Shown in pieces: positions 18,447 through 27,646 of a DNA stretch of 64,000 nt. The stretch is from Gimesia fumaroli (GTDB lineage Bacteria > Planctomycetota > Planctomycetia > Planctomycetales > Planctomycetaceae): NCBI RefSeq assembly GCF_007754425.1, contig NZ_CP037452.1, positions 2,889,164-2,953,163 of the forward strand. Reading direction: 5' to 3'. The position numbers were made by a program, and so were the translations under genes. The notes beneath the pieces are model-generated. The model made no database searches, had not been told where the DNA came from, and saw only the letters and a list, made by a program, of their open reading frames with translations. Each line of letters opens with the position of its first letter. The first letter of the stretch is position 1.

Positions 18447-18473
18447 GTGGCACTGTTGGCTCGTCCAACAGTG
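18447..18473 (+). repeat. Family A REP hairpin, left flank of the RAYT gene
   Basis: GTGG foot, arm CACTGTTGG, loop CTCGT and arm CCAACAGTG. The loop variant CTCGT is shared only with the right-flank copy at 19168-19194, which is in opposite orientation. The rest of the 18178-18548 gap shows no gene. Confidence 0.8.
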
Positions 18474-18548
18474 TTCGAATTCAGCTCCCTTCGCTGATCA
18501 AATTCATAAGAAAAACAGTTTGTCAAAGAAGCATTTCTGGTACAGAAA

Positions 18549-19133
18549 ATGACAAAGAATCGAAAACAGATCAGGCATTATCATGAACCGGGGGACTGCC
18601 ATGAGTTGACGTTTTCGTGTTATCAGAACAAAACTCTCTTAAACAACGTTGACTGGAATCTGATGTTATGCCAGTCAATTGATCGAGCGCTCGTTCGTTA
18701 TGATCTGGGCCTGATCGCGTTTGTGATTATGCCAAACCATGTGCATCTGCTGGTTTATCCTAAACAGCAGGAGTGCCAGATTGATCGGTTTCTGTCTGCT
18801 GCCAAACGTCCATTTTCGTATCGGATCAAGCAATTGTTGGCGCAGGCAGAAGATCCTTTGCTGGATGAATTGATGATTCGGGATCGACCTGGAAACACGA
18901 CTTTTCGATTCTGGCAGGAAGGGGCCGGGTACGATCGCAATCTTTCGTCTCGGAAAGTGGTCGAAGCTTCAATTAGCTATATTCATCTTAATCCTGTGAG
19001 AAAGGGGCTGGTGGACCAGGCACGTGACTGGAAGTGGTCCAGTGCACGCTGGTATGAAAGTGAAGGGCAAATTGTGGATTCGGATTTGCCTGTTATTTCA
19101 GGTTTGTCTTGGGATTTCTTTGAAGCCAGTTAG
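18549..19133 (+). CDS. REP-associated tyrosine transposase (RAYT), Y1/HUH family
   Basis: 194 residues. The HUH metal site is IMPNHVHLLV with H64 and H66. The helix SISYIHLNPVRKGLV, with Y144 as candidate nucleophile, and DWKWSSARWY are typical of IS200-like/RAYT proteins. RAYTs are single-copy, domesticated-looking relatives of IS200/IS605 transposases that recognise hairpins with a GTAG or GTGG foot. This gene has hairpins of that form within about 75 bp upstream and 35 bp downstream in inverted orientation, the classical REPtron layout. It lacks left/right ends of a normal IS200. Single-strand nicking of the REP hairpins is inferred from family knowledge. Confidence 0.92.
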   Translation: MTKNRKQIRHYHEPGDCHELTFSCYQNKTLLNNVDWNLMLCQSIDRALVRYDLGLIAFVIMPNHVHLLVYPKQQECQIDRFLSAAKRPFSYRIKQLLAQAEDPLLDELMIRDRPGNTTFRFWQEGAGYDRNLSSRKVVEASISYIHLNPVRKGLVDQARDWKWSSARWYESEGQIVDSDLPVISGLSWDFFEAS

Positions 19134-19167
19134 ATGTAAGTTAAGTGTATTGTGAGCTGGTTCTCAT

Positions 19168-19194
19168 CACTGTTGGACGAGCCAACTGTGCCAC
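19168..19194 (-). repeat. Family A REP hairpin, right flank of the RAYT gene
   Basis: On the minus strand: GTGG foot, one mismatched arm, loop CTCGT, arm CCAACAGTG. It is the inverted partner of 18447-18473. Confidence 0.8.
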
Positions 19195-19211
19195 CCCGGG
19201 ACGTCTAATAA

Positions 19212-20780
19212 TCATTCAAACTGGAACGAATACAGATCCGCGTCTTTGAGTTTGATTTTTAGTTTGACTGGTTGGCCGGCCAGCTTGCTCACGTCAGAAC
19301 CATTCTTCCAGTGGACAGGGCGGGAGATGGTGTCGCCGAAGAGTTCGGTGCAGTCGGCTTCGGTGAAACCTTCGATCGGTTTTCCTTTGGGGGTTTGCAG
19401 TTCGACGGTGATGCCGCCGGCGGCGGAAGTGGAGAAGTTGAGCTTGAGCTCTTTCCCCGTGAAGGTGATCGGTTTTGTGGTGATCTCGCCTCCCTTGAGC
19501 GGTGCATTGATGGAAACGAAGCCGTCGATCCGCATTGTGTAGCGGCGGAGTTTGCTCCCCTTGCCCGTCCAGTAGCCTTCGGTGGCGTACAAGGAGATTT
19601 CGTTGGGGGCGCCTGCGGTATCTGATTTCGTTTTGACTAACTGCCAGGCGATGTATTGATGGCCGTAGTTCCAGGTGTCTTTACGTTCGATGCCGGGACG
19701 CAGGAAGGCTTCGGGCCAGCGTTTAAAGTTCACGCCGTCGCGGCTGGTCATGAAGAGGCCTTCGGTAATCGCCATGCCGTACCGGTTGGAGATCGAGGAA
19801 CGCATTTTACGATGCTTCAATTCGGGCAGTGCTTCCATCGATTTCGACCAGCCCCGTTCGATGTAGCGTGTGGGAAAGCCGACGAGGATGTGCGGCGCGC
19901 GGTAGTAGGGTTTGATCTGGTTGGTGTAAAGCTGCTCGGGTGGTGCGTCGCCGTACTTCAGATCTTGCGGTTTGCTCCAGGTGAGGAGGTCGTCGGAAGT
20001 CGCGGTGCGGATATCGCGCAGGCCGGATGGCTTCCAGTTTTTTTCATTGGTTGTGCCTTTGGTGAAGTAGCGCCAGTAGGCGCGATATTGTCTGGTGGCA
20101 GGGTCCCAGAAGGCGAGGTTTTCCGAATCGAAGGCGCCGTCGGTGATGACCGGCTTTTCCGAAAGCAACGACCAGTGGATGCCGTCGTGGGATTTGAGAA
20201 CCAGTAAGCCGTGCGGGCCGCGAGAGCGGAGAATGGCTTTGTATTTTGCGTCAGCAGGACAGGCGGGATTTTCGTCTTTGAAGACGGCGGGATGGACGGG
20301 GTCGGGCTTGGCGGATTTCATCCAGTCGCGATAAGCTTTGCCGATGACGATGTTATTGTGTTTGTCGCCGGAACCGGGAGGAAATGAGAAGAGTCCCAGG
20401 TCGGGGCGTTTCCAGTGAATGCCGTCGTCACTCTCGGCGTAGCAGGTGAAGTTGCTGTGATTGGGGCCGAGCTTCTTTTCCTGCACGTCGAGATTCCAGG
20501 CTTTGTAATACATACGATATTTGTCGCCGTCTTTGAAGATGCTCTGATAGCCGCAGCCGGTGCCTTCCCAGGGTTTGTCGTAAGTGAAGACGATTTCTTT
20601 GGGCGTGGGGTGATGTAGTTCGAAGCGGGCAGTTTCGCTGCGGGATTCGATCAGCGTGTCGTCGACCAACAGTTCGAGCCGTGAGCCGATATCGATGGGT
20701 TCTGCTGCGAAACTGGTGGCGGTGGTGAGCAGGCTCAGGGAGAAACAGACGAGGAAAACGAGGCGGGCATTGCGTGGCAT
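19212..20780 (-). CDS. Exported protein, probable five-bladed propeller (glycoside-hydrolase-like fold)
   Basis: 522 residues with a signal peptide (RLVFLVCFSLSLLTTATSFA). The mature part begins EPIDIGSRLELLVDDTLIES, a start seen in many planctomycete secreted proteins. The repeated pattern YAESDDGIHWKRPDL, LKSHDGIHWS, TATSDDLLTWSKP and MTSRDGVNFKRWPE marks blades of a GH32/43/sialidase-like propeller. A C-terminal beta-sandwich (about 430-522) has VELQTPKGKPIEGF. No complete catalytic triad can be assigned, so activity on a glycan is a guess. Unrelated genes flank it. Confidence 0.75.
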   Translation of the reverse strand: MPRNARLVFLVCFSLSLLTTATSFAAEPIDIGSRLELLVDDTLIESRSETARFELHHPTPKEIVFTYDKPWEGTGCGYQSIFKDGDKYRMYYKAWNLDVQEKKLGPNHSNFTCYAESDDGIHWKRPDLGLFSFPPGSGDKHNNIVIGKAYRDWMKSAKPDPVHPAVFKDENPACPADAKYKAILRSRGPHGLLVLKSHDGIHWSLLSEKPVITDGAFDSENLAFWDPATRQYRAYWRYFTKGTTNEKNWKPSGLRDIRTATSDDLLTWSKPQDLKYGDAPPEQLYTNQIKPYYRAPHILVGFPTRYIERGWSKSMEALPELKHRKMRSSISNRYGMAITEGLFMTSRDGVNFKRWPEAFLRPGIERKDTWNYGHQYIAWQLVKTKSDTAGAPNEISLYATEGYWTGKGSKLRRYTMRIDGFVSINAPLKGGEITTKPITFTGKELKLNFSTSAAGGITVELQTPKGKPIEGFTEADCTELFGDTISRPVHWKNGSDVSKLAGQPVKLKIKLKDADLYSFQFE

Positions 20781-20891
20781 GGTGTTGATCCTGTGCTTGA
20801 GTATGTGTGAGCATCTTTATTCTAACCAGATTTTCTGCGGGAATGAAAGTCTGTGGTGGGGACCACGAAGGAGTACAAACGATTTATTTTC

Positions 20892-21089
20892 TACCACGAA
20901 AGACATGAAAAATCACGAACGGTTGTGTTGTTGGAAGCTGGTTCTGAGCACTGTTGGGCAAGCCAATAGTGACACCCGGTGTATCGATGTGGTTTGTGTG
21001 TTGAGTGGGGGAGGTGATTCTGGTTCCATTCCGAGCTTGATACAACGACGATCATCATCCGTCGGACAGGCACATAGACCTGCCCCTAC
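20892..21089. repeat. Composite of family C, family A and the right half of family B
   Basis: It runs from TACCACGAAAGACATGAAA (20892) to a minus-oriented family A hairpin (20949-20977), then directly into the family B core (TATCGATGTGGTTTGTGTG) and the family B right hairpin (GGCAGG-type arm, ending CTAC at 21086-21089). The family B left hairpin is replaced by family A. No gene is seen in 20781-21217. Confidence 0.75.
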
Positions 21090-21217
21090 CTCGGTCAGTA
21101 CAAAATTGTGAAAAAAGGGTGAACCTGATGTGGGTGACCTTGTCGTATAATATACACTAAGGTAGGATGAGGAAGAATTAATCAGAATAGAAAAAAGAAT
21201 GAGAAAGGATTGTTGAA

Positions 21218-22084
21218 ATGAAAAGTCGATCAGGACGTGCTTCGCTGGCGAAGACGACGCTGCAGGTGATGGAGGTAGGTCAGTATGTGAATCCGCAGGG
21301 GGAATCGGTGGCGATTGCTGCGGAGATGGAAGCCTGCAAGGCGGGGTCGGAGTATTTTGAGCCGGGACAACTGGAACAGTTGCGGGATGAAGTAGCAGCG
21401 GTGCCCTGCCCCTTTGAAGAAACCCGTTTTGAACTGGTGAATGAAACGACGCTGGAAGGTGCCCGGGCGCTGGCTGCTGAGGAGACGGGTCGGATTGGTG
21501 TGTTGAACTTTGCGTCGGCCAAGAATCCGGGGGGCGGATTTCTGGGAGGGAGCCAGGCCCAAGAAGAGAGTCTGGCACGAAGTTCGGCCCTCTATGGTTC
21601 GCTGAATCTGTTTCATGAGGAATACTATGAGACGCATCGTAAGTTGCGGGATGCGTTTTACTCGGACCGGATGATATACTCGCCCGGCTGTCCGGTGTTT
21701 CGTGATGATGCGGGTGCGTTTCTGGAAGCCAGTTACGAGGTGGATTTTCTGACGAGTGCCGCCCCGAATGCGGGAGCGATTCAGAAACAGCGGCCGTTGA
21801 TGGTGGCGGAAATTCCGGGAATATTTCAGAGACGAATGGATAAGGTGCTGGCATTGTTCGCGGCAAAGGGCTGTGATACGCTGGTACTGGGGGCCTGGGG
21901 CTGTGGCGTGTTTCGCAACTGTCCTCAGATGGTGGCTGCGAGTTTTGCGGAGTTTCTGAAACCAGGTGGATCCTATCATGGCCGGTTCCGACGTGTACGG
22001 TTCTCGGTGCTGGATCGTACGGAAACAGAGCCGATTTATGGGGCGTTTGCGGAGTGTTTTGCTACTGCGATCGAGACGAGCTGA
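21218..22084 (+). CDS. Bacterial-type poly(ADP-ribose) glycohydrolase (TIGR02452 / microbial PARG family)
   Basis: 288 residues with AAAGGA before the ATG. The catalytic signature is complete: N103-PGGG-FLGGSQA-QEE (GGG at 105-107, QEE at 115-117), as in macro-domain-fold PARGs. An N-terminal microbial-PARG extension (about 1-85) and later GAWGCGVFRNCPQMVA fit the family. It should remove ADP-ribose chains or handle free ADP-ribose derivatives in the cytoplasm. A second macro-domain protein lies at 41.7 kb. No ADP-ribosyltransferase is visible nearby. Confidence 0.9.
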   Translation: MKSRSGRASLAKTTLQVMEVGQYVNPQGESVAIAAEMEACKAGSEYFEPGQLEQLRDEVAAVPCPFEETRFELVNETTLEGARALAAEETGRIGVLNFASAKNPGGGFLGGSQAQEESLARSSALYGSLNLFHEEYYETHRKLRDAFYSDRMIYSPGCPVFRDDAGAFLEASYEVDFLTSAAPNAGAIQKQRPLMVAEIPGIFQRRMDKVLALFAAKGCDTLVLGAWGCGVFRNCPQMVAASFAEFLKPGGSYHGRFRRVRFSVLDRTETEPIYGAFAECFATAIETS

Positions 22085-22118
22085 TAGGGAGGTTGTGTTA
22101 TTTGACGCTGTTTTCAAG

Positions 22119-22193
22119 CACTGTTGGGCAAGCCAACAGTTGTGCCTTGGCGGACTGTTTTGCTACCACGAAAAGCACGAAATGACACGAAAA
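22119..22193 (-). repeat. Family A hairpin followed by family C micro-repeat
   Basis: Hairpin arms CACTGTTGG / CCAACAGT at 22119-22140, then ACCACGAAAAGCACGAAAT from 22165. Here C lies to the right of A, the reverse of the usual order. Confidence 0.65.
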
Positions 22194-22246
22194 TTAGAGT
22201 GGGTTGGATTCTGATACTGTTCTTCGATATCGAAAGAGCGAATTTC

Positions 22247-22810
22247 ATGTTTAATGATGGTCATGGTACAATCCTGAAATATGTCTGGGAATTTTACTTT
22301 GCAGACGGGGCGCCGCGACTTTCCGAAATCAGCGGGAAGATGACTGAAATCACATCGCTGCCAGTGCGGGGGACTGGAAGGGATACAGTCGAGCCTGTTG
22401 AGTTTTCTACAGACCTTTCATTTGAGTGTGTTTCTGATGTGAAGGTGCATCTTTATACTCACAACTCTCAACAGCGGAATACAGAATCAGACCGTTTCAG
22501 TGTTGAACGAGGTCAATTCATTAAACTCAAAGGAACTAAAACCGACTCAACTCTGTTGTGGACCACCATATTGGCTCTGGAAGCGCTGGGAGGAGTCGAT
22601 ACATCTGCGAATCTTGATGAAGATCGAAGTGAGCGAGGCAGGAAGCAGCGCCAGAAATACAACTATCGGATTAGCGAGGCCGAGTTACTGAAACGCCATC
22701 GCAAAACACGTTTCTGGAGTCGGGTTTTGTTTCTGATTTTGATATTATTATCACCGGTTCTACTACTTTGGATGATCTGCTTGAGTTTGTGGGAGGGAAT
22801 TCGAAAGTGA
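22247..22810 (+). CDS. Uncharacterised C-terminally anchored membrane protein
   Basis: 187 residues if the ATG at 22247 is used; longer readings would translate the family A/C repeat upstream and are unlikely. The N-terminal 100 residues look like beta-rich soluble sequence (MFNDGHGTILKYVWEFYFAD, SVERGQFIKLKGTKTDSTLL). A basic segment (GRKQRQKYNYRISEAELLKRHRKTRFW) then precedes one strong hydrophobic helix near the C-terminus (VLFLILILLSPVLLLWMICL). The layout suggests a tail-anchored protein facing the cytoplasm. No family recognised. Confidence 0.65.
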   Translation: MFNDGHGTILKYVWEFYFADGAPRLSEISGKMTEITSLPVRGTGRDTVEPVEFSTDLSFECVSDVKVHLYTHNSQQRNTESDRFSVERGQFIKLKGTKTDSTLLWTTILALEALGGVDTSANLDEDRSERGRKQRQKYNYRISEAELLKRHRKTRFWSRVLFLILILLSPVLLLWMICLSLWEGIRK

Positions 22811-22821
22811 TTTATTTGCAT

Positions 22822-22905
22822 TCATGAAAAGCACGCAATGAGACAAATTATCGTGTTGTTCGACGCTGGTTCTCATCACTGTTGGGCAAGCCAACAGAGC
22901 CACCC
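22822..22905 (-). repeat. Family C micro-repeat joined to a family A hairpin
   Basis: TCATGAAAAGCACGCAATG, a CGCTGGTTCTCAT link, and the hairpin at 22877-22905 (one arm CACTGTTGG, other CCAACAGAG). Confidence 0.65.
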
Positions 22906-23000
22906 AATCGAGTCTTTCTGGAGTAGTGTGTGGGATGTAAGCCAGGTATGATGTTGGTTCTTAGAGTCTGTTCTGGTTTCGCAGTGATGAAGGAGATTTC

Positions 23001-23546
23001 ATGAGTCGTGCTTTGCTGGTGATTGATGTGCAGAATGAGTATTTTACGGGAGCGCTGCCGATAACTTATCCGGCGGGGCATCTGGAACGGATCCTGGAGG
23101 CGATGGACGGGGCGATGGCTAAACAGGTGCCGGTGATTGTGGTGCAGCATCATTTTACTGATCCCGCCAAGCCATTCTTTCAGAAAGGGACGTCGGGCTG
23201 GGAACTGCATCCGGAAGTGGCGCGGCGGCCGCATGATCTGCTGGTAGAGAAAGAGTTGCCGGGCTGCTTCACCGGGACGGAACTGGAAATGTGGCTCCGG
23301 GAGCAAAAGATCGATACGCTCACGATCGGCGGTTACATGACACATATGTGTTGTGATACGACGGCCCGGCAGGCCGTGCATCGCGGGTTTACGGTTGAAT
23401 TTCTGAGCGATGCGACGGGCACGCTGGCCTTGTCGAACTCAGCCGGCGACGTCACCGATGAAGAACTGCAACGTTCCATTCTATGTGCGCAGCAGATGAT
23501 GCTGAGTGAAGTGCTGGATGTGGAAACCTGGCTCAAACGGCTGTGA
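23001..23546 (+). CDS. Isochorismatase-like cysteine hydrolase
   Basis: 181 residues, full family length. The catalytic triad is readable: D9 in [12 protein letters not shown]84 in VEKELPGCF and C117 in [16 protein letters not shown]. The cis-peptide-containing segment before the Cys is also conserved. Members hydrolyse amides (nicotinamidase, N-carbamoylsarcosine) or vinyl ethers (isochorismate); the sequence does not reveal which. The protein is cytoplasmic and stands alone, preceded by a family A repeat and AAGGAGATTTC-type ribosome binding site. Confidence 0.9.
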   Translation: MSRALLVIDVQNEYFTGALPITYPAGHLERILEAMDGAMAKQVPVIVVQHHFTDPAKPFFQKGTSGWELHPEVARRPHDLLVEKELPGCFTGTELEMWLREQKIDTLTIGGYMTHMCCDTTARQAVHRGFTVEFLSDATGTLALSNSAGDVTDEELQRSILCAQQMMLSEVLDVETWLKRL

Positions 23547-23682
23547 AAATAGCCTGTCAATCTTCTTTTTTCTGAAATAGGAATTCCCGCGATCTCGAAA
23601 ATATTTTCTTAGAACCGATAGAGGATCTCATGTAAAATAGGCTTTAGACTTCTTTGATGACTCGATTAAGGAAGGAAAAGCC

Positions 23683-24681
23683 ATGCAGACAGTAACCCCG
23701 GAACGAGTGGCGGCGAAATTAACGGAACTGAAGCTGGAGCTGTCGCCGGCGATATCCTATCGACTGGAGACGCTGTTTCCCCAGCTTGAGGGCTGGTTTG
23801 TGAATCGCAGGCTCAGGAAAAAATTCCAGCAAATACAAAAGCTGGAGCCTTTGCTGGCTGATTTGCTATTGGAGCACGAGGAAGTTCAACTGGTTCTGCA
23901 CGGTAATCAGGGAACACTCGCAGATATCATACTGACAGGGTCTCTCTGGATTGGAACCACGTCCTGCACGGCTCTGGTTTTCACGAATCTACGCCTGTAT
24001 TGTATTCGGACCGATGATCAAGACACTCCTCAGAAAACGTTCTGGTCGATTTACTACAGTCAGATTCACAATCTGCAACTCACACTATTTGGAAGTGCCA
24101 GATTTTCTCTGAAAGATGGACGAAGGCTATTATTTTCGGGCGTAATAAAAGAAGATTTAGATCGGATGCAGGCGACCGTTCAGGAAAACTGTGACCGGTT
24201 TCGGAATACAGGATTTGATCCCGCGGTCACACAGTCTCGCGAGCAGCTTTGTGGACACTGCTTCGATGTCATTCCCCCTGGTCTTTATGATTGTGAAAGT
24301 TGTGGGGCCACGTACTGGACGCCTTCCGAAGTCGGGATTCGCAGTTTTCTCTTCCCTTCCTGGGGGGACTTTGTGATGAAGCACGAGGTGCTGGCATTCA
24401 TGGAACTCATTGGTTTTTGTCTGCTACTGTTATTCACGCTGACTTCGTTTTCCGAGGGGAAGTATGGGACAGGACTGGCGGTTTTCTTTCTGGCGAACCT
24501 GGCAGATGCTTTGATGAGCGTGCAAATTGCAACCCGAGCCTTACATCTGAAGTCGGTTCCTTCCTTCACAGATTTTCAAAATCAAAATGCGTTTGATTGG
24601 GAACAGGAGCGATCTGTGCAATTGGATCTCCGCTCGGATTATGCGGATTATCGGGTTGCGGCCTCTGCGGATGAGTTATGA
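23683..24681 (+). CDS. Uncharacterised protein with zinc-ribbon and two C-terminal membrane segments
   Basis: 332 residues; GGAAGG-like site just before the ATG. Residues about 60-165 resemble a PH-like domain (VQLVLHGNQGTLADIILTGSLWIG, TALVFTNLRLYCIR). Then follows a four-cysteine zinc-ribbon, CGHCFDVIPPGLYDCESCG (about 186-204), and two hydrophobic helices (LIGFCLLLLFTLTSF, TGLAVFFLANLADALMSV). The PH-like reading is inferred from the pattern of polar and aromatic residues only. No partner genes are suggested by context. Confidence 0.65.
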   Translation: MQTVTPERVAAKLTELKLELSPAISYRLETLFPQLEGWFVNRRLRKKFQQIQKLEPLLADLLLEHEEVQLVLHGNQGTLADIILTGSLWIGTTSCTALVFTNLRLYCIRTDDQDTPQKTFWSIYYSQIHNLQLTLFGSARFSLKDGRRLLFSGVIKEDLDRMQATVQENCDRFRNTGFDPAVTQSREQLCGHCFDVIPPGLYDCESCGATYWTPSEVGIRSFLFPSWGDFVMKHEVLAFMELIGFCLLLLFTLTSFSEGKYGTGLAVFFLANLADALMSVQIATRALHLKSVPSFTDFQNQNAFDWEQERSVQLDLRSDYADYRVAASADEL

Positions 24682-24834
24682 AGCCTGCGCGGATCGTATT
24701 TCGTTGATTTGGTGATCCCCGCTGTTTTTCTGAGATGCGTCAACGGTTGACGCTTCCGATTCACGATAAAGAGTACACGGATGATTGTAATCCGGGCCTG
24801 TATTCTTGAGTTTTGTGTGTGGGGAGTTTTGCTG

Positions 24835-26013
24835 ATGACTGTTTTACGACGCTGGGCTGCTCTGTTCATGATTGGGGGCACTCTGATCCTCCAGCAGAAC
24901 GCTTTGCAGGGACAGACGATTAATCACAAATTAGAGCCTTATCTGAAATCGGGGAATCTGCCGGCTGTAGCGGCCGCGGTGGTCGAACGGGGTGTACTGA
25001 CTGAATATGGTGCGGTCGGGACGCGGAAAATGGGTGCCGATATCCCGGTGACGATTTTTGACAAATTTCATCTGGGTTCCGATGGCAAAGCGATGACCGC
25101 GACGCTGGCGGGGATGATGATTGAAGAAGGCAAGCTGAAGTGGGATTCGACACTGGGCGACGTCTTTCCCGAATTGAAAAAATCCATGGCACCCGGCGTT
25201 GAGAAAGTAACGCTGGAGCAACTGCTGTCACATACGAGCGGCATGCGTGCCGACGATGAAAACCTGATGAAACTGCTGAAAGATTCGTTTGATGTCGACG
25301 GCGATTTGAACGACCAGCGGTACTGGCTGCTGAAAGAGTCGGTTAAGCTGCCTTTAGTGGCTGAACCTTCGAAGGCGTGGGCGTATAACAACCGCGGGTA
25401 CACGATTGCGGGTGCGATGATTGAACGCGTCAGTGGCAAACCGTGGGACGAGTTGATTGTAGAACGCATTTTTGAGCCGTTCGAATTGACGACCGCCGGT
25501 CTGGGAACGCAGTCAACACTCGGAAAAATTGATGCTCCCCTGGGCCATGTGATACAAAAAGATGGCAAGGTCAAGTCGTATATGGCGGGGCCGAATGCCG
25601 ATAATTCGATGATCCTCGGACCCGCGGGATGCGTGCATCTCTCGATTCTGGATTTTGCGACCTGGGCAGGCTGGAACGCCGGGAACGGGACGCGGATGCC
25701 TTGTAATATTGTCAAGCCGGAAATGGTGGAGAAAATTCATACTCCGGTGTTTACGATCAAAGGTGAAAATCGTCCGGGCACGCCGCCTGAAGGGAAATAC
25801 GCACATGGATGGGGCTGGGTGACCGTCGACTGGGCACCGTATCCCCTGCTCTATCATGGCGGCTCAAACGGCAAGAACCTGGCGCAGGTCTGGATCGATA
25901 AGAAGAAGGACATTGCGATCGTCGTCATGACCAACATCGGCGGGCAGCAGGCCGATAACGCGTTGCGTGGAATTGCGAAAGAACTGTATGAGGAGGCCGT
26001 CGCACAGTATTAA
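24835..26013 (+). CDS. Exported serine hydrolase (beta-lactamase-like)
   Basis: 392 residues from the ATG at 24835, preceded by GGGGAG with good spacing; the protein then starts with a signal peptide (MTVLRRWAALFMIGGTLILQ). All three class C motifs are present: S82-D-G-K85 in HLGSDGKAMTATL, the YNN motif in AWAYNNRGYTIAGAM, and HGG in LLYHGGSNGKN. LLSHTSGM is also typical. It is a more canonical relative of the protein at 2.4-3.5 kb. Likely an esterase, D-aminopeptidase or related enzyme outside the cytoplasm; the substrate is unknown. Confidence 0.9.
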   Translation: MTVLRRWAALFMIGGTLILQQNALQGQTINHKLEPYLKSGNLPAVAAAVVERGVLTEYGAVGTRKMGADIPVTIFDKFHLGSDGKAMTATLAGMMIEEGKLKWDSTLGDVFPELKKSMAPGVEKVTLEQLLSHTSGMRADDENLMKLLKDSFDVDGDLNDQRYWLLKESVKLPLVAEPSKAWAYNNRGYTIAGAMIERVSGKPWDELIVERIFEPFELTTAGLGTQSTLGKIDAPLGHVIQKDGKVKSYMAGPNADNSMILGPAGCVHLSILDFATWAGWNAGNGTRMPCNIVKPEMVEKIHTPVFTIKGENRPGTPPEGKYAHGWGWVTVDWAPYPLLYHGGSNGKNLAQVWIDKKKDIAIVVMTNIGGQQADNALRGIAKELYEEAVAQY

Positions 26014-26150
26014 TTCATGCGGCTGACAACTGGGATTACATCTGGACTCTGCTCTCTCATCAATTGATGGGGGGGCGGAGTCTTGTTATAAGGTGGGGTG
26101 ACTGACGCGGGATATTTTCTAAGACCACTTCTACCCGGAACGGCCGCACC

Positions 26151-26849
26151 ATGTTGAATCCCATGTATTCTGATCACGCTGACGACTATGCGGCGGCGAT
26201 TCGCAATAACAGCTATAACGCACATTACGAACGCCCTTCTCTATTGGCATTACTGCCTGATTTGAAAGAGAAAGCGGTAATCGATCTGGGCTGTGGGCCG
26301 GGCGTGTATGCGGAATATCTACTGAGCCAGGGAGCTCGCGTGACGGCCGTTGATCGTTCTCCGGAAATGGTGGCGCTGGTCAAACAGAACCTGGGTGAGG
26401 CGGTCGCTTGCTACGAGCAGGATCTGGTGTTGGGGCTGCCTCAGGAAGCGGACGGGGTGTATAATCTGGCGATCTGTCCTTTAGCGATTCATTACCTGGA
26501 AGATTTCACACCCCTGTTTCGTGATGTCCGGCGCGTCTTGAAGCCAGGCGGACTGTTTGTGTTTTCGACGCATCACCCGTTTGTCGACTATCCGTTCTCG
26601 CCCAGCGGCAATTATTTTCTGACGGAAAAGATCGTGGATGAGTGGGATACGGTCGGGCGGCCGGTGAAGGTGGAGTTTTATCGGCGGCCGCTGTCGGCGA
26701 TCATTCAACCTGTGCTGGAAGCGGGCATGATGCTGGTGGCACTTTCCGAGGGGAAACCCGATCCGCAAATGGAACAAACTGACCCGGACAGCTTTCGAAA
26801 GCTGTCGACGGAACCGGGATTTCTGTTTGTGAAGTGTCAAGCGATGTAA
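26151..26849 (+). CDS. Class I SAM-dependent methyltransferase
   Basis: 232 residues. Motif I is VIDLGCGPGVYAEYL (about 43-57), the acidic end of beta2 is VTAVDRSPEMV, motif II/III is NLAICPLAIHYLEDF, and VLKPGGLFVFSTHHPF follows. This is the Methyltransf_11/25 pattern. An alternative start at the Met four codons later is possible. The substrate is unknown; HHPF in the post-III loop is seen in small-molecule methyltransferases. Confidence 0.88.
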   Translation: MLNPMYSDHADDYAAAIRNNSYNAHYERPSLLALLPDLKEKAVIDLGCGPGVYAEYLLSQGARVTAVDRSPEMVALVKQNLGEAVACYEQDLVLGLPQEADGVYNLAICPLAIHYLEDFTPLFRDVRRVLKPGGLFVFSTHHPFVDYPFSPSGNYFLTEKIVDEWDTVGRPVKVEFYRRPLSAIIQPVLEAGMMLVALSEGKPDPQMEQTDPDSFRKLSTEPGFLFVKCQAM

Positions 26850-27271
26850 TTCAATGTGGCATCATATTGTGCGGTCTGTATGTTTGCACATCGGGCATGC
26901 AGTCCGTATTATTGAAATACGGTTGGACCTGTGTGTTTTGACAAGGTCGGGACGGTTGCTGAATTTATACTCGCCTTTCAATCTTTTTTTTGACTTGATG
27001 TGGGGGCGTGGATCAGGATTGTCAGTCTCTGACAGATCGTTTTGCAGGTACCTGTGTTGTCAGAAAGCATGCGGAACCGGTCGGCCGTTCTGATATTCAT
27101 TTTGCCTACTACACGGCTCTCTGCTTTTGCTATTTCTATCCGTGTGTGATTCCTCCCCGCGAGATAGTACAAGGTGAAGTCGGTTAAAAGTTTGATCCCG
27201 GTTTAGAAACGCTATGTTAGTATAGAAGCGAAATTACTGATATCAGAATCTGAATTAACGGAAATGGAAAA
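26850..27271. other. Intergenic gap without recognised feature
   Basis: 422 bp. A short open frame (26854-27093) has no credible ribosome site or family and is not called. None of the A, B or C repeats is present. A T-rich stretch lies near 26982-26990. Confidence 0.5.
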
Positions 27272-27601
27272 ATGGACCCGGCAACAATTGGATTGATTGG
27301 TGCTGTTGGCGGCACATTGTTGGGAGTGCTGGGAGGCGTGTTTGGTGCCTGGAACGAACTCAGAAATACGAATGGGCCGCGGGAACGGGCTTATGTGAAA
27401 AAAATGGCCTTGCTGTATGTGATTGTGGTTTCGTCGTTTGTGGCACTGGTGTTTTTCTTGCCTGATCCCTGGAATCAGTATATTTGGCTGCCTTACGGGT
27501 TGTGGCTGACTTATACAATTCGTCGTAGCGCCCTCAAACAGCAGGCGATTCGTACGGCGGAGGTTAAGGGGGAATCTTTGCCACAGACTGAGGTGAAATG
27601 A
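27272..27601 (+). CDS. Small uncharacterised membrane protein
   Basis: 109 residues. A glycine-rich hydrophobic segment at 5-27 (TIGLIGAVGGTLLGVLGGVFGA), a helix at about 47-65 (LLYVIVVSSFVALVFFLP) and a shorter one at 70-85 (YIWLPYGLWLTYTI) suggest three membrane segments with a charged C-terminal tail. The ATG is preceded by GGAAATGGAAAA, a moderate site. No family recognised; the gene stands alone. Confidence 0.65.
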   Translation: MDPATIGLIGAVGGTLLGVLGGVFGAWNELRNTNGPRERAYVKKMALLYVIVVSSFVALVFFLPDPWNQYIWLPYGLWLTYTIRRSALKQQAIRTAEVKGESLPQTEVK

Positions 27602-27646
27602 AACGAACTCAAATCACCTCAGTGTTGTAATTCCGATAAACGCGGT

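Noticed and set aside
21230-22117. 295-codon open frame on the minus strand
   Set aside because: Antisense of the PARG gene, which has complete catalytic motifs.
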